Source of the DNA: JANNRA01 sp031401035 | Lineage (GTDB): Bacteria; Desulfobacterota; Binatia; HRBIN30; CADEER01 | Length of the DNA stretch: 9,014 nt | Direction: 5' to 3' | NCBI GenBank assembly: GCA_031401035.1 | Contig: JANNRA010000181.1 | Location: 1 to 9,014, forward strand | Shown: piece by piece, positions 1-5,820 of the stretch | Layout: each line of letters opens with the position of its first letter | Position numbering within the stretch: the stretch's first letter is position 1 | Notes under the pieces: generated by a model | What the model saw: the letters and a program-made list of their open reading frames with translations, nothing else | What the model was told of the DNA's origin: nothing | Databases searched by the model: none | Program-made: the position numbers and the translations under genes

Positions 1-94
1 CCATCTGTTCGCTTCTCCCGCACGCATCGTCGGCAAGGCGCGTCGCTGCTATGCCCCGCGCGGCCGACGCTTGTCAACAAAGCCCGCCGCGGCA

Positions 95-131
95 CGCGCT
101 GCGCTGCGGGCGAGACGCCCGCGGTCCCGGC
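95..131. repeat. Half copy of a dispersed palindromic repeat
   Basis: Positions 95-114 are identical to the last 20 bases of the window (8995-9014). Positions 111-131 are the reverse complement of 8962-8982 with one mismatch. The copy here therefore carries one arm (CGCTGCGGGCGAG followed by ACGCCCGCGGTCCC). No matching opposite arm is visible before position 95, so it looks like a truncated copy or a half element. It sits in a gene-free stretch (1-182) in which I see nothing else. It is probably a REP- or MITE-like non-coding repeat; the family is not recognised. Confidence 0.55.
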
Positions 132-182
132 TGGGGGACTCCAAGCCGGGCGCCCGGTCAGGTCGCGGACTGAGGTCGGCGC

Positions 183-332
183 TCACCCGCCGGTCGGGCC
201 CATGGCGGAAGCTGGACGCGCCTGGGGCGGGGCCGCGGCGAGGTGCGGCGCCAGCAACTCGACGAACGACGTCCCGAGATGATGCTCGTCGCGAAACACG
301 AGGTGCGACGAGATCACCGGATGCACCAGCGC
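183..332 (-). pseudogene. Remnant resembling the C-terminal end of an SGNH-domain acyltransferase
   Basis: The last ~49 codons of a minus-strand frame ending in TGA (183-185) read ALVHPVISSHLVFRDEHH and then LGTSFVELLAPHLAAA. From memory this resembles the C-terminal segment of SGNH domains attached to acyltransferase-3 membrane proteins. There, a 'VYRD..HLT..yv..LAP.L' stretch carries the catalytic Asp and His (here FRDEHH). Nothing upstream in the same frame looks like the rest of such an enzyme; instead the DNA resembles a transporter of another family. I read it as a truncated tail left by deletion or rearrangement, not a functional gene. The family call rests on about 30 residues and is tentative. 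Confidence 0.35.
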
Positions 333-590
333 GCGGTCAGCCCGTGCGTCGCGGTCGGCAGCGGCGCGCCGGCGGCCATGCGGAGCGACAGCGGGATGAG
401 CAGGCAGACGGCGATGTCGAGGGCCCTGGCGCCGACCGGCATGACGAATTCGGGCGGCACCAGATCGCCGGCGAGCAGGCGCAGCACCAACGGCGGAGTC
501 GCCGCGCAACGTCGCGCCCATGCCGAACATGGCCAGCGAGAGCTGCGCGGCGGCGAACCACCACTCGCTGCGGACGTAGAGGTCGAACAT
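314..590 (-). pseudogene. Decayed bile acid:sodium symporter (BASS)-family gene
   Basis: From ATG at 590, the minus strand encodes MFDLYVRSEWWFAAAQLSLA followed by MFGMGATLR. This is typical of the first membrane segment of BASS-family transporters, with the 'LAMxGMGATL' signature. After 504 the frame changes. From 499 another frame encodes TPPLVLRLLAGDLVPPEFVM, then PVGARALDIAVCLLIPLSLR, matching the central 'TTPLVL.LL' and 'VLLPL.LGM' part of the family, and it stops with TGA at 314-316. Roughly 100 or more residues expected between the pieces are missing and the frames are incompatible, so this is an internally deleted, frameshifted gene. A working BASS protein has about 290-330 residues and 8-10 membrane segments. 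I recognise the family from memory; the frameshift and deletion are read directly. Confidence 0.5.
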
Positions 591-592
591 CC

Positions 593-622
593 AGGTGTCG
601 GACTTGCAGGTGTCGGACTTGC
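593..622. repeat. 15-bp perfect tandem duplication
   Basis: AGGTGTCGGACTTGC occurs twice head to tail (593-607 and 608-622), just upstream of the remnant transporter start codon at 590. A weaker third similarity (GGGCGTCG) follows. A replication-slippage duplication is the simplest reading. Confidence 0.8.
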
Positions 623-639
623 GGGCGTCGCCCGTGCAG

Positions 640-657
640 CGGACCCGGCTGGGTCCG
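640..657 (-). terminator. Hairpin just downstream of the HugZ-type gene
   Basis: CGGACCC (640-646) and GGGTCCG (651-657) form a perfect 7-bp stem with a GGCT loop on the plus strand. It begins 11 bases beyond the stop codon (669-671) of the minus-strand HugZ-type gene. There is no T-run after the stem, so it is not a classical intrinsic terminator. It could act as a 3'-end stabiliser or a weak terminator. Confidence 0.35.
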
Positions 658-668
658 TGCGGGCGGTG

Positions 669-1457
669 TCAGGCGCGCGCCTGTCGCACCATGTCGACCA
701 GCACCGCGCGCGCCTCGGTCGGCGTGCGCGCGTCGTGGGGAAAGTTGATCCGCAGCCCCTGCAGGCGGTCGCCGACCCGGGCGCGGACGCGGAAGCCCAT
801 GCGATCGATGCCGGTCATCGTCGCCGCCTCGGCGGCGACGCCGGCGAAGTGACGGCAGTAGAGAACCAGGGCCTCGGCGTGATCGGCGTTCATGTGCGCG
901 ATCATGGCGGCGGCGTGGTCGGCGAGCGGATCGGGCGCCGCGGCGGCGTAGTCGGCCGGTTCCACCCAACCCATCGCGCCGAACCCGGCGACGTAGTAGA
1001 GCGCCTCGATCGCCAGACGGTAGAAGGCGAAGTCGCCGAAATCGACCCAGTAGCGCGCGTTCTCGTGGCGCCCGAGGTAGTCCTCGCGCACGGCGGCGCG
1101 CTCGCTGTCGGGAACCAGCGCGGCGCGACCGACCAAGGTGACGCGCGCGCCGGCGAGCGGGTCCTCGGTCCAGCCGGGCTGCGTCACCAGCAGACTGGCA
1201 CGCGCGTCGGCCAGCAGGTTCTGGGTGTGCACGGCGAGGCGGCTGATGAGCAGCGTCGGCGCGCCGGTGGCGTCGCTGCCATACGGTGCCACCGAGCCGA
1301 ACGGCGTGCCGTCGTGCTGACGCAGGCGGGTCGAGAGCGTGCCGACCCGGCCGAGGTGGACGAGGGTGCGGGTGCGCTCGGCGAACGGCGGTTCGGGGAC
1401 GGGCGGCGGTCGATCACCGCCGCCGACGTGGTCGGCTGACGTGGGGACTTCGTGCAT
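669..1457 (-). CDS. HugZ-type pyridoxamine 5'-phosphate oxidase-fold protein with DUF2470 domain
   Basis: A 262-residue soluble protein. Residues about 26-165 form a split-barrel, flavin-reductase-like domain of the pyridoxamine 5'-phosphate oxidase family (ERTRTLVHLGRVGTLSTRL, PFGSVAPYG, RVTLVGRAALV). Residues about 176-258 form the DUF2470 domain with its characteristic HMNADHAEAL (188-197) and the GIDRMGF segment (216-222). This two-domain architecture and length match HugZ/HutZ-like heme-utilisation proteins and their many uncharacterised relatives. Proven members bind heme and break it down or store it; whether this one uses heme, flavin or F420 cannot be told from sequence. The start is ATG at 1457, preceded on the coding strand by AAGGGG three bases upstream, a usable ribosome-binding site. 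An upstream extension antisense to the ATP-grasp gene is a shadow. No heme-uptake genes are adjacent. It diverges from the ATP-grasp gene across a gap holding an inverted repeat. Confidence 0.9.
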   Translation of the reverse strand: MHEVPTSADHVGGGDRPPPVPEPPFAERTRTLVHLGRVGTLSTRLRQHDGTPFGSVAPYGSDATGAPTLLISRLAVHTQNLLADARASLLVTQPGWTEDPLAGARVTLVGRAALVPDSERAAVREDYLGRHENARYWVDFGDFAFYRLAIEALYYVAGFGAMGWVEPADYAAAAPDPLADHAAAMIAHMNADHAEALVLYCRHFAGVAAEAATMTGIDRMGFRVRARVGDRLQGLRINFPHDARTPTEARAVLVDMVRQARA

Positions 1458-1486
1458 GCGCCCCTTCAACCACGGATTGCGGCTCT

Positions 1487-1572
1487 TGTGGAGGGCGCCG
1501 CCCCGTCGGCGCCTGTTGCACGACGGTGTGCGGGTCGACGCAACCGGCGCCGCCCCGTCGGCGCCCTCCACA
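1487..1572. repeat. 86-bp nested inverted repeat in the divergent intergenic region
   Basis: The outer arms TGTGGAGGGCGCCG (1487-1500) and CGGCGCCCTCCACA (1559-1572) are perfectly complementary over 14 bp. Inside, the 20-mer GGCGCCGCCCCGTCGGCGCC occurs twice in direct orientation (1494-1513 and 1546-1565), and each copy is itself a hairpin (7-bp stem, 6-base loop CCCCGT). An inner pair GTTGC/GCAAC (1515-1519 and 1540-1544) extends the fold. The DNA can therefore form two small hairpins or one long cruciform. This looks like a BIME- or MITE-like paired REP element; being between two divergent starts it could also affect their expression. Confidence 0.7.
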
Positions 1573-1604
1573 TGCCACCGGATCTGTGGTTGGTTCCCTC
1601 CCGC

Positions 1605-2879
1605 ATGACCGATCCCACCACCGCCATGAACCAGTCCTGCCACTGCATCACCGTCGACCCGGTGCGCCTGCGCGCCGCGCTCGAGAATGCGCCGTGTACC
1701 GACGGCGTCTACGCCTCGATCCTGGTCAACCAGCCGCACCTGTTCTCGGCCTCGCCGGTGTTCCTCGCCCGCGCCCAGTTGCGGCAGATGGCCGAAGTGG
1801 TGACGGCGGTCGAGGCGGTGGTGCGCAGCGCCGGCTTCCGGGCCGAGGCCGTGGCGGCGGCGCCGCCGCTGGCCGCCGTCGATCACGGCCCGCGCGGCGT
1901 CTTCCTCGGCTTCGATTTTCATCTCGGGCCGGCCGGGCCGCAGCTCATCGAGGTCAACACCAACGCCGGCGGCGGCCTGCTCAACGCCGCCCTGGCGCGT
2001 GCCCAGCAGGCCTGTTGCGTCGAGGTGGAAGCGGCCTTCGCCGGTCCGGCCGCGGCCGACGTCGAAGCGACCTTCCTCGCCATGTTCGGCGCCGAATGGC
2101 GCCGCCAGCGCGGCGAGGCGCCGCTGCGGCACGTGGCGATCGTCGACGACGACCCGCCGACGCAATACCTCTATCCCGAGTTCCGCCTCTTCCAGCAGTT
2201 GTTCGAGGCGGCGGGGATCGGCGCGACGATCGCCGACCCGCGCGCGCTGGCGCACCGTGACGGCGCGCTGTGGCTCGACGGCGTCCGCCTCGACCTGGTG
2301 TACAACCGCCTCACCGACTTCATGCTCGCCGGCGACGCCTGCGCGGCACTGCGCGGCGCCTACGCCGCCGGCGCGGTGGTGGTGACACCGAACCCGCACG
2401 TCTACGCGCTGTATGCCGACAAGCGCCATCTCGTCGCCCTCTCCGACCCGGCGCGGCTGCGCGGCTGGGGGGTCGACGCGGCGAGCATCGCGGTGCTCGC
2501 CGCCGGCGTGCCGCCGACGCGCCTGGTCGAGAGCGCCGACGCCGAGGCGCTGTGGGCCGCGCGCAAGGGATGGTTCTTCAAACCCGTCGACGGCTACGGC
2601 GGCAAGGCGGCCTACCGCGGCGACAAGCTCACCAAGGGAACATGGGCGCAGATCCTCGCCCGCCCCTACGTCGCGCAGCGCATCGTACCGCCGAGCCAGC
2701 GCACCATCCGACTCGACGGCCGCGAGCAGCCGCTCAAGCTCGACCTGCGCTGCTACGTCTACGACGGTGCCGTGCAACTCGTCGCCGCCCGCCTCTACCA
2801 GGGTCAGACCACCAACTTTCGCACCGCCGGCGGCGGCTTCGCGCCGGTGTTCACGGAGACGGAGCCGGAGCCGGCGTAG
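1605..2879 (+). CDS. ATP-grasp ligase, apparently circularly permuted (glutathionylspermidine synthase-like layout)
   Basis: A soluble protein of about 424 residues. ATP-grasp landmarks are clear but in unusual order. The metal-binding Glu-x-Asn type segment (FDFHLGPAGPQLIEVNTNAG, 103-122, with E116 and N118) comes first. The Gly-rich ATP-binding loop with lysines (FFKPVDGYGGKAAYRG, 324-339) follows, then LKLDLRCYVYDG (377-388) and ARLYQGQTTNFRTAGGGFA (395-413). In standard ATP-grasp enzymes the E-x-N motif lies near the C-terminus. The order seen here is that of permuted enzymes such as glutathionylspermidine synthetase, which join a carboxylate to an amine through an acyl phosphate. The substrate is unknown. 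The start is uncertain: ATG 1605 and ATG 1626 are both in frame without a convincing ribosome-binding site, and a longer frame from 1452 runs through the inverted repeat and is unlikely. It ends with TAG, the only non-TGA stop among the genes here. It converges with the chromate transporter operon 37 bp downstream. Confidence 0.75.
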   Translation: MTDPTTAMNQSCHCITVDPVRLRAALENAPCTDGVYASILVNQPHLFSASPVFLARAQLRQMAEVVTAVEAVVRSAGFRAEAVAAAPPLAAVDHGPRGVFLGFDFHLGPAGPQLIEVNTNAGGGLLNAALARAQQACCVEVEAAFAGPAAADVEATFLAMFGAEWRRQRGEAPLRHVAIVDDDPPTQYLYPEFRLFQQLFEAAGIGATIADPRALAHRDGALWLDGVRLDLVYNRLTDFMLAGDACAALRGAYAAGAVVVTPNPHVYALYADKRHLVALSDPARLRGWGVDAASIAVLAAGVPPTRLVESADAEALWAARKGWFFKPVDGYGGKAAYRGDKLTKGTWAQILARPYVAQRIVPPSQRTIRLDGREQPLKLDLRCYVYDGAVQLVAARLYQGQTTNFRTAGGGFAPVFTETEPEPA

Positions 2880-2916
2880 GGCCCGCCGCTACCGGATGGG
2901 GCCTCGCGCTGTCGCC

Positions 2917-3450
2917 TCACACCCAGCCGAGCGCGCCGAGTACGCCCGCCGCCATCATAATCAGTAGTGGCGAGACGTTGGTGCGCACCAGCAGGGCGCA
3001 GGCGACGGCGGTGACCGCGTAGGCGGGGAGGCTGTGGTCGGAGGTCTTCACCACCGTCCAGCCGCTGGAGAACAGCAGACCGAGACTGACCGGGCCCATG
3101 CCGCGTTCGAAGGCCAGGCGCCACTTGGCGTCGCGGAAGCGGTCCCAGGTGAGGCAGGCGACGTACATCAGCAGGCTCGACGGCAGCAGGATGGCGACGA
3201 TCGCCACCAGCGCGCCGGCCAGGCCGCCGGCCTTGTAGCCGACCAGGCTGGAGATCATCGAACTCGGTCCCGGCGCCGCCTCCGAGAGGGCGTAGATGTC
3301 GGCGAACTGGCGGTCGGTCATCCAGTGGTTGTCCTGCACCGCGGCGCGGTGGATCTCGGGCAGCACGGTGTTGCCGCCGCCGATCGACACCAGCGACAGG
3401 GAGGCGAACACCGCGGCGATGCGCGCCAGCGTCTGCCAGCCGTCGTTCAT
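2917..3450 (-). CDS. chrA: Chromate transporter (CHR family), second half-size subunit
   Basis: A 177-residue membrane protein, the size of a single CHR domain (short-chain type). Family signatures are SIGGGNTVLPEIHR (22-35), the acidic/aromatic WMTDRQFADIYALSEAAPGP (43-62) and the PGPSSM motif (60-65). These are followed by about five hydrophobic segments ending in PLLIMMAAGVLGALGWV. Short-chain CHR proteins are encoded as tandem pairs, and the two halves are thought to form one transporter in opposite orientation; characterised long-chain members export chromate or move sulfate-like oxyanions. Its ATG overlaps the stop of the preceding half by four bases (ATGA, 3447-3450), so the two are translationally coupled. 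It is the last gene of the PLD-chrA-chrA operon. Chromate itself is a family label, not a demonstrated substrate here. Confidence 0.9.
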   Translation of the reverse strand: MNDGWQTLARIAAVFASLSLVSIGGGNTVLPEIHRAAVQDNHWMTDRQFADIYALSEAAPGPSSMISSLVGYKAGGLAGALVAIVAILLPSSLLMYVACLTWDRFRDAKWRLAFERGMGPVSLGLLFSSGWTVVKTSDHSLPAYAVTAVACALLVRTNVSPLLIMMAAGVLGALGWV

Positions 3451-4019
3451 GCCGGCGGCCCGCTGTCGCCGCGCGGCCAGTACCACCACATCGCCAGCGG
3501 CGTCAGCACCAGCACCACCAGCGGCAGGCGGATGTGCCAGACGCTGACGGCGGCGAAGGCCGCGGCGCCGAACAGCAGCGCGTCGGGCTGGCGCCAGTAG
3601 TTGCCGAGGATCTTGACGCCCATCGACAGCGCCATGCCGGCGGCGGCGGCGACGACGCCGGTGAGCGTCGCCTGCAGCGCCGGCACGGTGTGGAAGTGGA
3701 AGTACGCGTACCCGAGGGTGAGCAGGATGGCGAGCGGCACGCCGAGCAGGCCGGCGAGGGCGGCGAGGGCGCCGGCCAGGCCGCGGAAGCGCACGCCGAT
3801 GAAAATGGCCATGTTCACCTGGTTGGGGCCGGGGAACAGGCGCGAAATGGTGAGCGCGCTGAGGAACTGCTCGTCGGTCATCCAGGCGCGGCGCTCGACG
3901 ACGATGCGCCGCGTCCACGCCGACAGGCCGCCGCCGAAGCTCGACAGCGCGATCTCCAGGAAGCAGGCGGCGAGTCCGCCGAGCGACGGCGGGGCGGCGT
4001 CCGGCCGCGGATCACTCAT
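3447..4019 (-). CDS. chrA: Chromate transporter (CHR family), first half-size subunit
   Basis: A 190-residue inner-membrane protein of the CHR family, the N-terminal-type partner of the next gene. The diagnostic motifs are present: SSFGGGLSAW (26-35), WMTDEQFLSALTISRLFPGP (46-65) and PGPNQVNMAIFIG (63-75). Long hydrophobic segments follow, including LLGVPLAILLTLGYAYF and LPLVVLVLTPLAMWWYW. The ATG at 4019 lies inside the end of the phospholipase D-like gene (8-bp overlap, 4012-4019). No separate Shine-Dalgarno sequence is evident, so translation is probably coupled to the upstream gene. Its stop overlaps the start of the second half. The pair together equals one full-length ChrA. No chromate-responsive regulator gene (chrB) is visible nearby. 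Confidence 0.92.
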   Translation of the reverse strand: MSDPRPDAAPPSLGGLAACFLEIALSSFGGGLSAWTRRIVVERRAWMTDEQFLSALTISRLFPGPNQVNMAIFIGVRFRGLAGALAALAGLLGVPLAILLTLGYAYFHFHTVPALQATLTGVVAAAAGMALSMGVKILGNYWRQPDALLFGAAAFAAVSVWHIRLPLVVLVLTPLAMWWYWPRGDSGPPA

Positions 4020-5010
4020 GCAGGAAGTGCGGGTCGTGCGGCAGCTCGCCCTCGTGATGCGTCTCGGGCTTGAGCGGGTCGGGCGCTTCGTACGCCTTCG
4101 CCTCGTGCCAGTCGTAGTCGAAGACCTTGCGCAGCGCCTTCAGCACATGCGGTGCGTGCGTCACCACGCCGAGCTCGCGGCGCAGGTCGAAGGCGCTGCG
4201 GTCGATGTTCATCGAGCCGACGAGGGCGCGCTTCTCGTCGACGATGAGCAGTTTGGCGTGCAGCTTGAGGTGCTTCTGGCGGCGGAGCTTGACGCCGGCG
4301 CGATCGAGCATGCGCAGCGAGGCGAAGGTGTCGAGCACGTCCCAGTCGCTGATGCCGTGCTTGCCGCCGCACAGCAGGTCGACCTTGACGCCGCGATGGC
4401 GGGCCGCGGCGATGCGCTCGACGATCGTCGCATCGACGAACTTCGGGTGCTGGATGACCAGTTCGTGGGTGGCGGTGTCGATGAACCAGGCCATCTCGGC
4501 GCGAGAGTTGTTGGAGCTCCACAGCAGGCCGGAGTCCGCCGCCGGCGTGAAGGGCTTGCGGTGCCAGTCGGCTTCGAAGCCGGCGATGATGTCGGTCACC
4601 TGCACCGGATCCGACGTGACGATGCCGTAGTCGCGCGTCTCGGTGAAGTACTTGGTCGCCATGTTGAAGGTGGCGACCAGCGCCACCTGGTCGTCGATCA
4701 CGGTCGACTTCTCGTGCGTCACGGCGAAGGCGGGATTGGCCCACTCGACGGCGATGTGCGCCTTCTTCAGGTGTGCGAACGACTCGTCGTTGGCGCGGTC
4801 GCCGGCGGAGCGGTGCGGGTTGAGCATCACCCGCACCACGACGCCGCGCGCATGGGCGCGCTCGAGGGCCGCGATGATGTCGGGGTCGGTGAGCGTGAAC
4901 TGCTTCAGGCGCAGCGACTTCTTGGCGCCGTCGAGCAGCGCGACGACCGCGGCCGCGCCGTCGTCCGGTTGGACGATCACTTCGTGGGGCTCGTGTTTCT
5001 TGTCGCTCAT
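4012..5010 (-). CDS. Phospholipase D-like protein with two HKD motifs
   Basis: A 332-residue protein with two HxKxxxxD catalytic motifs. The first is HEKSTVID (99-106) followed by VALVATFN (N116); the second is HAKLLIVD (251-258) followed by ALVGSMN (N268). Two HKD halves in one chain form the single active site of PLD-superfamily phosphodiesterases and transphosphatidylases (phospholipase D, cardiolipin synthase, some nucleases). There is no signal peptide and no N-terminal membrane segment, so it differs from canonical cardiolipin synthases and is probably cytosolic or peripheral. The C-terminus is His-rich (ETHHEGELPHDPHFLHE). The start at 5010 is supported by AGGAG (5018-5022 on the plus strand as CTCCT), seven bases upstream. 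It is the first gene of an operon with the two chromate transporter halves, overlapping the next by 8 bp. Whether it acts on lipid or nucleic acid is not readable from sequence. Confidence 0.9.
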   Translation of the reverse strand: MSDKKHEPHEVIVQPDDGAAAVVALLDGAKKSLRLKQFTLTDPDIIAALERAHARGVVVRVMLNPHRSAGDRANDESFAHLKKAHIAVEWANPAFAVTHEKSTVIDDQVALVATFNMATKYFTETRDYGIVTSDPVQVTDIIAGFEADWHRKPFTPAADSGLLWSSNNSRAEMAWFIDTATHELVIQHPKFVDATIVERIAAARHRGVKVDLLCGGKHGISDWDVLDTFASLRMLDRAGVKLRRQKHLKLHAKLLIVDEKRALVGSMNIDRSAFDLRRELGVVTHAPHVLKALRKVFDYDWHEAKAYEAPDPLKPETHHEGELPHDPHFLHE

Positions 5011-5098
5011 TTTGTCGCTCCTGGCGGGGTGGTTAACCCGACCCGTCCCGCCTCGTCAACGCGGCGCCGGGCGCTGTCTCGCGGCCCCGCATCCGCGC

Positions 5099-5104
5099 TA
5101 GGAT
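5099..5104 (+). promoter_or_regulatory. Possible -10 element for a leaderless GST transcript
   Basis: TAGGAT lies six bases before the GST start codon. If it is a -10 hexamer (TANNNT), transcription would begin at or very near the ATG. The same bases contain AGGA (5100-5103) at a spacing of seven, which could instead be a ribosome-binding site. No clear -35 hexamer is seen. Confidence 0.3.
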
Positions 5105-5110
5105 GCCGGT

Positions 5111-5743
5111 ATGATCGACCTCTACACGTGGACGACGCCGAACGGCCGCAAGGTCTCCATCATGCTCGAGGAGACCGGGTTGCCGTATCGCGTGCACCCG
5201 ATCGACCTGCGCGCCGGCCATCAGCTGCAGGAGACCTTTCGCGAGATCAACCCCAACCAGCGCATTCCGGCGATCGTCGACCACGACCTGCCGGACGGCC
5301 CCCTGACGCTGTTCGAGTCCGGCGCCATCCTCATCTACCTGGCGGAGAAGAGCGGCCGCTTTCTGCCCAGCCAGGTGCGGGCACGCGCTCGCGCCCTGCA
5401 GTGGCTGATGTTCCAGATGTCGGGTGTCGGGCCGATGCTCGGTCAGGCGAGCCACTTCGCCAACGCGGCGCCGGAGAAGATTCCGTACGCGATCACCCGC
5501 TACTTCAACGAGTCGGTGCGCCTGGTCGGCGTCCTCGACCGCCGCCTCGGCGAGCACGACTACCTGGCCGGCGAGTACTCGATCGCCGACATGGCGACCT
5601 ACCCCTGGGTGATCGCGGCCTGGCCGTTGTTCAAGTCACTGCCGCCCGAGCAGGCGGGGACGATGGAGCACGTCGGTGCCTGGCTCGAGCGCGTCGGCGA
5701 GCGCCCGGCGGTGCAGCGCGGCATGAAGGTGCCGCCGGGCTGA
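5111..5743 (+). CDS. Nu-class glutathione S-transferase (YfcG/YghU-like)
   Basis: A 210-residue cytosolic enzyme with an N-terminal thioredoxin-fold domain (about 1-80) and an all-helical C-terminal domain (about 90-205). YTWTTPNGRKVSIMLEE (5-21) contains the Thr9 and Asn11 positions that bind glutathione in nu-class enzymes in place of the Tyr/Ser/Cys used elsewhere. NPNQRIPAIVD (47-57) holds the cis-proline, and ESGAILIYLAEK (69-80) holds the glutathione gamma-glutamyl-binding Glu-Ser. QWLMFQMSGVGPMLGQASHF (97-116) is the hallmark of the YfcG/YghU group, whose characterised members are disulfide-bond reductases using glutathione. YSIADMATYPWV (156-167) is the usual N-capping region. The ATG is supported by either AGGA seven bases upstream or a leaderless promoter. 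It precedes the P450 by 77 bp on the same strand, so co-transcription is possible but a separate promoter candidate exists. Confidence 0.93.
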   Translation: MIDLYTWTTPNGRKVSIMLEETGLPYRVHPIDLRAGHQLQETFREINPNQRIPAIVDHDLPDGPLTLFESGAILIYLAEKSGRFLPSQVRARARALQWLMFQMSGVGPMLGQASHFANAAPEKIPYAITRYFNESVRLVGVLDRRLGEHDYLAGEYSIADMATYPWVIAAWPLFKSLPPEQAGTMEHVGAWLERVGERPAVQRGMKVPPG

Positions 5744-5808
5744 GGACCGCGACGCGAGCGCGGCGCCCGGCCCGCCCGCGGCTCCGCGCGCCGCGGCGCA
5801 ATCTTCGC

Positions 5809-5814
5809 TATAGG
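5809..5814 (+). promoter_or_regulatory. Possible -10 element for a leaderless P450 transcript
   Basis: TATAGG lies six bases before the P450 ATG, the same spacing as TAGGAT before the GST ATG. Both are preceded by CGC (CGCTATAGG and CGCTAGGAT). No good Shine-Dalgarno sequence is present (only AGG, six bases from the ATG). This is compatible with a leaderless or near-leaderless transcript; no -35 element is recognisable. Confidence 0.3.
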
Positions 5815-5820
5815 CCGCCC

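Noticed and set aside
670..683. CAGGCGCGCGCCTG perfect palindrome as an operator
   Set aside because: It lies in the final codons of the HugZ-type gene and is explained by Gln-Ala-Arg-Ala codons in GC-rich DNA; there is no promoter context.
243..1439. Long plus-strand open frame over the 5' remnants and the HugZ-type gene
   Set aside because: The composition is that of the antisense of a GC-rich gene, with no motif; the minus strand carries recognisable domains.
1458..2777. Upstream extension of the HugZ-type frame on the minus strand
   Set aside because: It runs antisense through the well-supported ATP-grasp gene and lacks family similarity; the ATG at 1457 with its AAGGGG gives the normal HugZ-type length.
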